Shown: piece after piece, positions 61,968-64,000 of the stretch
Numbering within the stretch: position 1 is the first letter of the stretch
Layout: the number at the start of each line of letters is the position of its first letter
Assembly: GCF_014646075.1 (NCBI RefSeq)
Contig: NZ_BMMT01000014.1
Span: 82,823 to 146,822 of the forward strand
Direction: 5' to 3'
DNA: 64,000 bases
From: Saccharopolyspora thermophila
Lineage (GTDB): Bacteria > Actinomycetota > Actinomycetes > Mycobacteriales > Pseudonocardiaceae
Position numbers and translations under genes: made by a program
Notes under the pieces: generated by a model
What the model was told of the DNA's origin: nothing
Database searches by the model: none
The model's input: only the letters and a program-made list of their open reading frames with translations

Positions 61968-63776
61968 GTGCGAGAGTTCAGCGCGCCAGCCATCACGACG
62001 GTGGCCGAGGACGAGAACCTCACCGACATGGTGTGGGCCAACGCCGAACGTTTCGGAAGCACGGTGAGCTTCCGCCGCCGGGTGGACGGCACCTGGGTCG
62101 ACGTCACCGCCGCTGACTTCGCCGCGCAGGTGCTCGCCGTGGCCAAGGGCCTGATCGCCGCCGGGCTGGCGCCGGGCGACCGGGTCGGGCTGATGTCGCG
62201 GACCCGATACGAGTGGAGTCTGCTGGACTTCGCCATCTGGGCCGCCGGCTGCGTCACGGTGCCCATCTACGAGACCTCCTCGGCCGACCAGGCCGAGTGG
62301 ATCCTCACCGACTCCGGCGCCCGGGCCGTCATCGTCGAGACCGAGTCGCACCGCGCCGAGGTCGACAAGGTCGTCGACCGGCTCCCCGAGGTGTCGCACA
62401 TCTGGCAGATCGAGGGCCCCACGAGCGACGGCGCGGCCTCCGCCGTGGACGAGCTGACCGCGCTCGGCGCGGAGGTCGACGACCGCGAGGTGCACCTGCG
62501 GCGCCGCGCGGTGCGCGCCGAGGACGTCGCGACCCTGATCTACACCTCCGGCACCACCGGCCGCCCCAAGGGCTGCGTGCTGACCCACCGCAACATGCTC
62601 GCTGAGGTGCGCGCCGACATCGAGGCGTTCCCGCAGCTGACCAAGCCGGGCAACTCGATGCTGATGTTCCTGCCGATGGCACACGTGCTGGCCCGCGCCA
62701 TCACGGTGATGTGCGTGTACGGGCGGGTGACGCTCGGCCACACCAGCGACGTCAAGGAACTGGTCGCCGATCTGGGCTCGTTCCGACCGACCTTCCTGCT
62801 GGCCGTGCCGCGGGTGTTCGAGAAGGTCTACAACACCGCCAAGCAGAAGGCGCACGGCAGCGGCAAGGGGCGCATCTTCGACGCCGCCGAGGATACCGCG
62901 GTCGCCTACAGCCAGGCCCTCGACTCCGGCGGTGCGCCGCTGCCGCTCAAGCTCAAGCACCTCGTGTTCGACAAGCTCGTCTACGGCAAGCTGCGGGCCG
63001 CGCTGGGCGGGCGCTGCATCGCGGCGGTGTCCGGCGGCGCGCCGCTGGGCGAACGGCTGGCGCACTTCTTCCGCGGCGTCGGCGTCCCGGTGCTGGAGGG
63101 CTACGGGCTCACCGAGACCACGGCCGCCGCCGCGGTCAACGTGGAGAGCGCGTTCAAGGTCGGCACGGTCGGCCGCCCGATCGCCGGGACGTCCATCCGC
63201 ATCGCCGAGGACGGCGAGGTGCTGATCAAGGGCGACGTGGTGTTCAAGGAGTACTGGAACAACCCGGACGCCACCAAGGAGTCCATCGAGGACGGTTGGT
63301 TCCACACCGGTGACCTGGGGTCCCTGGACGACGAGGGCTTCCTGCGTATCACCGGGCGGAAGAAGGAGATCATCGTCACCGCGGGCGGCAAGAACGTCGC
63401 CCCGGCGGTGCTGGAGGACGCGCTGCGCGCCCACCCGCTGATCAGCCAGTGCATGGTGGTCGGCGACAAGAAGCCGTTCATCGGCGCGCTGATCACCCTC
63501 GACCCGGAGTTCCTGCCGTCCTGGCTGGCCAACCACTCGCGGCCCACCGACACCCCGGTCGCGGAGCTGGTCGACGACCCGGACCTGCGCGCGGAGGTGC
63601 AGAAGGCGGTCGACGAGGCCAACAAGGCGGTGTCCCGGGCCGAGCAGATCAAGCAGTTCCGGATCCTGCCGGAGGACTTCACCGAGGCCAGCGGAGAACT
63701 GACGCCGAGCATGAAGCTCAAGCGCAACAAGGTCGCCGAGAACCACGCAGCGGAGATCGAAGCGATCTACTCCTGA
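61968..63776 (+). CDS. fadD15: Long-chain fatty-acid-CoA ligase (FadD15-type)
   Basis: A 602-aa adenylate-forming enzyme that activates long-chain fatty acids to acyl-CoA. It has the P-loop LIYTSGTTGRPKG, the VSGGAPLG and GYGLTETTAA motifs, TGDLGSLDDEGFL and the hinge GRKKEIIVTAGGKNV; the catalytic Lys lies in TPSMKLKR near the C-terminus. GGAGG is 7 nt before the GTG. Last gene of the block that parallels Rv2182c-Rv2187. A terminator hairpin follows just before the insertion element. Confidence 0.94.
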   Translation: MREFSAPAITTVAEDENLTDMVWANAERFGSTVSFRRRVDGTWVDVTAADFAAQVLAVAKGLIAAGLAPGDRVGLMSRTRYEWSLLDFAIWAAGCVTVPIYETSSADQAEWILTDSGARAVIVETESHRAEVDKVVDRLPEVSHIWQIEGPTSDGAASAVDELTALGAEVDDREVHLRRRAVRAEDVATLIYTSGTTGRPKGCVLTHRNMLAEVRADIEAFPQLTKPGNSMLMFLPMAHVLARAITVMCVYGRVTLGHTSDVKELVADLGSFRPTFLLAVPRVFEKVYNTAKQKAHGSGKGRIFDAAEDTAVAYSQALDSGGAPLPLKLKHLVFDKLVYGKLRAALGGRCIAAVSGGAPLGERLAHFFRGVGVPVLEGYGLTETTAAAAVNVESAFKVGTVGRPIAGTSIRIAEDGEVLIKGDVVFKEYWNNPDATKESIEDGWFHTGDLGSLDDEGFLRITGRKKEIIVTAGGKNVAPAVLEDALRAHPLISQCMVVGDKKPFIGALITLDPEFLPSWLANHSRPTDTPVAELVDDPDLRAEVQKAVDEANKAVSRAEQIKQFRILPEDFTEASGELTPSMKLKRNKVAENHAAEIEAIYS

Positions 63777-63793
63777 CCATCGACCAGGCAAAC

Positions 63794-63825
63794 TCGGGAG
63801 CCCACCTGCGGTGCTGGGTTCCCGA
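63794..63825 (+). terminator. Terminator of the acyl-CoA ligase gene
   Basis: An 11-bp stem (TCGGGAGCCCA against TGGGTTCCCGA, one G-U pair) with a 10-nt loop lies 17 nt after the stop. Confidence 0.65.
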
Positions 63826-63859
63826 TCTGAAGGGCGGTGTGGGAAGGGCACCTTCGACC

Positions 63860-64000
63860 TGACTGGTCCCCCGGTGGTTGGACTCGTTAATTAAGAGTCT
63901 AGGCGGCGAGGGTCTGGGCCCGGTATTGGACCGGGCTCAGACCCTGGCAGTGTGTGTGGCCTCGTGTGGTGTTGAACCAGGTGATGTAGTCCTTTAGCGC
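63860..64000 (-). mobile_element. Right-edge IS3-family element (partial)
   Basis: TGACTGGTCCCCC at 63860 has the form of an IS3-family terminal repeat (starts TG, C-rich run) and lies 39 nt beyond the end of a transposase gene. The rest of the element continues outside the window, so the other end and target duplication cannot be seen. Confidence 0.7.
63899..64000 (-). CDS. IS3-family transposase, C-terminal part
   Basis: The last 33 codons of a DDE transposase are visible on the minus strand: ALKDYITWFNTTRGHTHCQ, then GLSPVQYRAQTLAA and a TAG stop. YI-x-W-[FY]-N and the GLSPVQYR ending are characteristic of IS3-family OrfB proteins. The gene runs off the window, so intactness is unknown. 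Confidence 0.85.
   Translation of the reverse strand, partial: ALKDYITWFNTTRGHTHCQGLSPVQYRAQTLAA

Overview
The window is about 64 kb of very GC-rich chromosome from an actinobacterium. GC-rich third codon positions, many GTG starts, mycothiol-type enzymes, a type VII (ESX) cassette, a class II ribonucleotide reductase and mannan/lipoglycan genes all fit. Gene order, compared from memory, follows two Mycobacterium tuberculosis blocks: Rv2718c-Rv2738c (nrdR, the chiZ position, lexA, hflX, dapF, miaA, DUF349, miaB, recX, recA, DUF3046) and Rv2171-Rv2187 (lppM, metF, idsA, Rv2175c, pknL, mptA, aroG, Rv2179c, acyltransferase, Rv2183c-Rv2185c, fadD15). Extra genes such as edd/eda, a ROK kinase and a PPi-type phosphofructokinase suggest a Pseudonocardiales member; that placement is inference.

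Left part (1-14.2 kb): nrdJ and nrdR, then a divergent SOS pair, a ChiZ-position membrane protein and lexA, with two LexA boxes between them. Next come a secreted beta-propeller protein, hflX, dapF, miaA, an extradiol dioxygenase-like protein, a DUF349 coiled-coil protein and the miaB operon. 14.3-25.7 kb: a gluABCD-like amino-acid ABC transporter, a TetR/flavin monooxygenase pair with twin operators, an unusually short solute-binding lipoprotein, the Entner-Doudoroff pair edd-eda, a secreted polysaccharide deacetylase and a HAD phosphatase. 25.7-35.4 kb: recX, recA (LexA box), small membrane and DUF proteins, a membrane-anchored Hsp70-like protein and the large helicase Lhr.

35.4-37.3 kb holds the most interesting unit: a three-gene operon (HEPN-domain protein with an R-x4-H motif, mycothiol-dependent maleylpyruvate isomerase-like protein, GNAT acetyltransferase). 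It is driven by a recognisable -35/-10 promoter with two abutting LexA boxes just downstream, so it looks like an SOS-induced unit. 37.4-50.1 kb is mostly conserved core: peptidase, LppM-like lipoprotein, MTHFR, prenyl synthase, phytoene desaturase-like enzyme, PknL with four PASTA domains, mannosyltransferase and DAHP synthase.

50.2-54.6 kb is accessory. A four-gene ESX cassette (helical protein with a YxxxD motif, DUF3558 lipoprotein, PPE-like protein, EspG) is flanked by decayed genes: an MFS transporter tail plus an unidentified C-terminal fragment on one side, and a frameshifted DUF5753 regulator on the other. 54.7-63.8 kb returns to core metabolism: phosphofructokinase, exoribonuclease, acyltransferase, ROK kinase, an overlapping ArsA-like/START-like operon, a phosphoesterase and a long-chain acyl-CoA ligase. 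The right edge runs into an IS3-family element.

Across the window, eleven genes lack a ribosome binding site but carry a TAnnnT -10 hexamer exactly 6 nt before GTG or 7 nt before ATG, pointing to leaderless transcripts. Many convergent gene pairs are separated by strong hairpin terminators.
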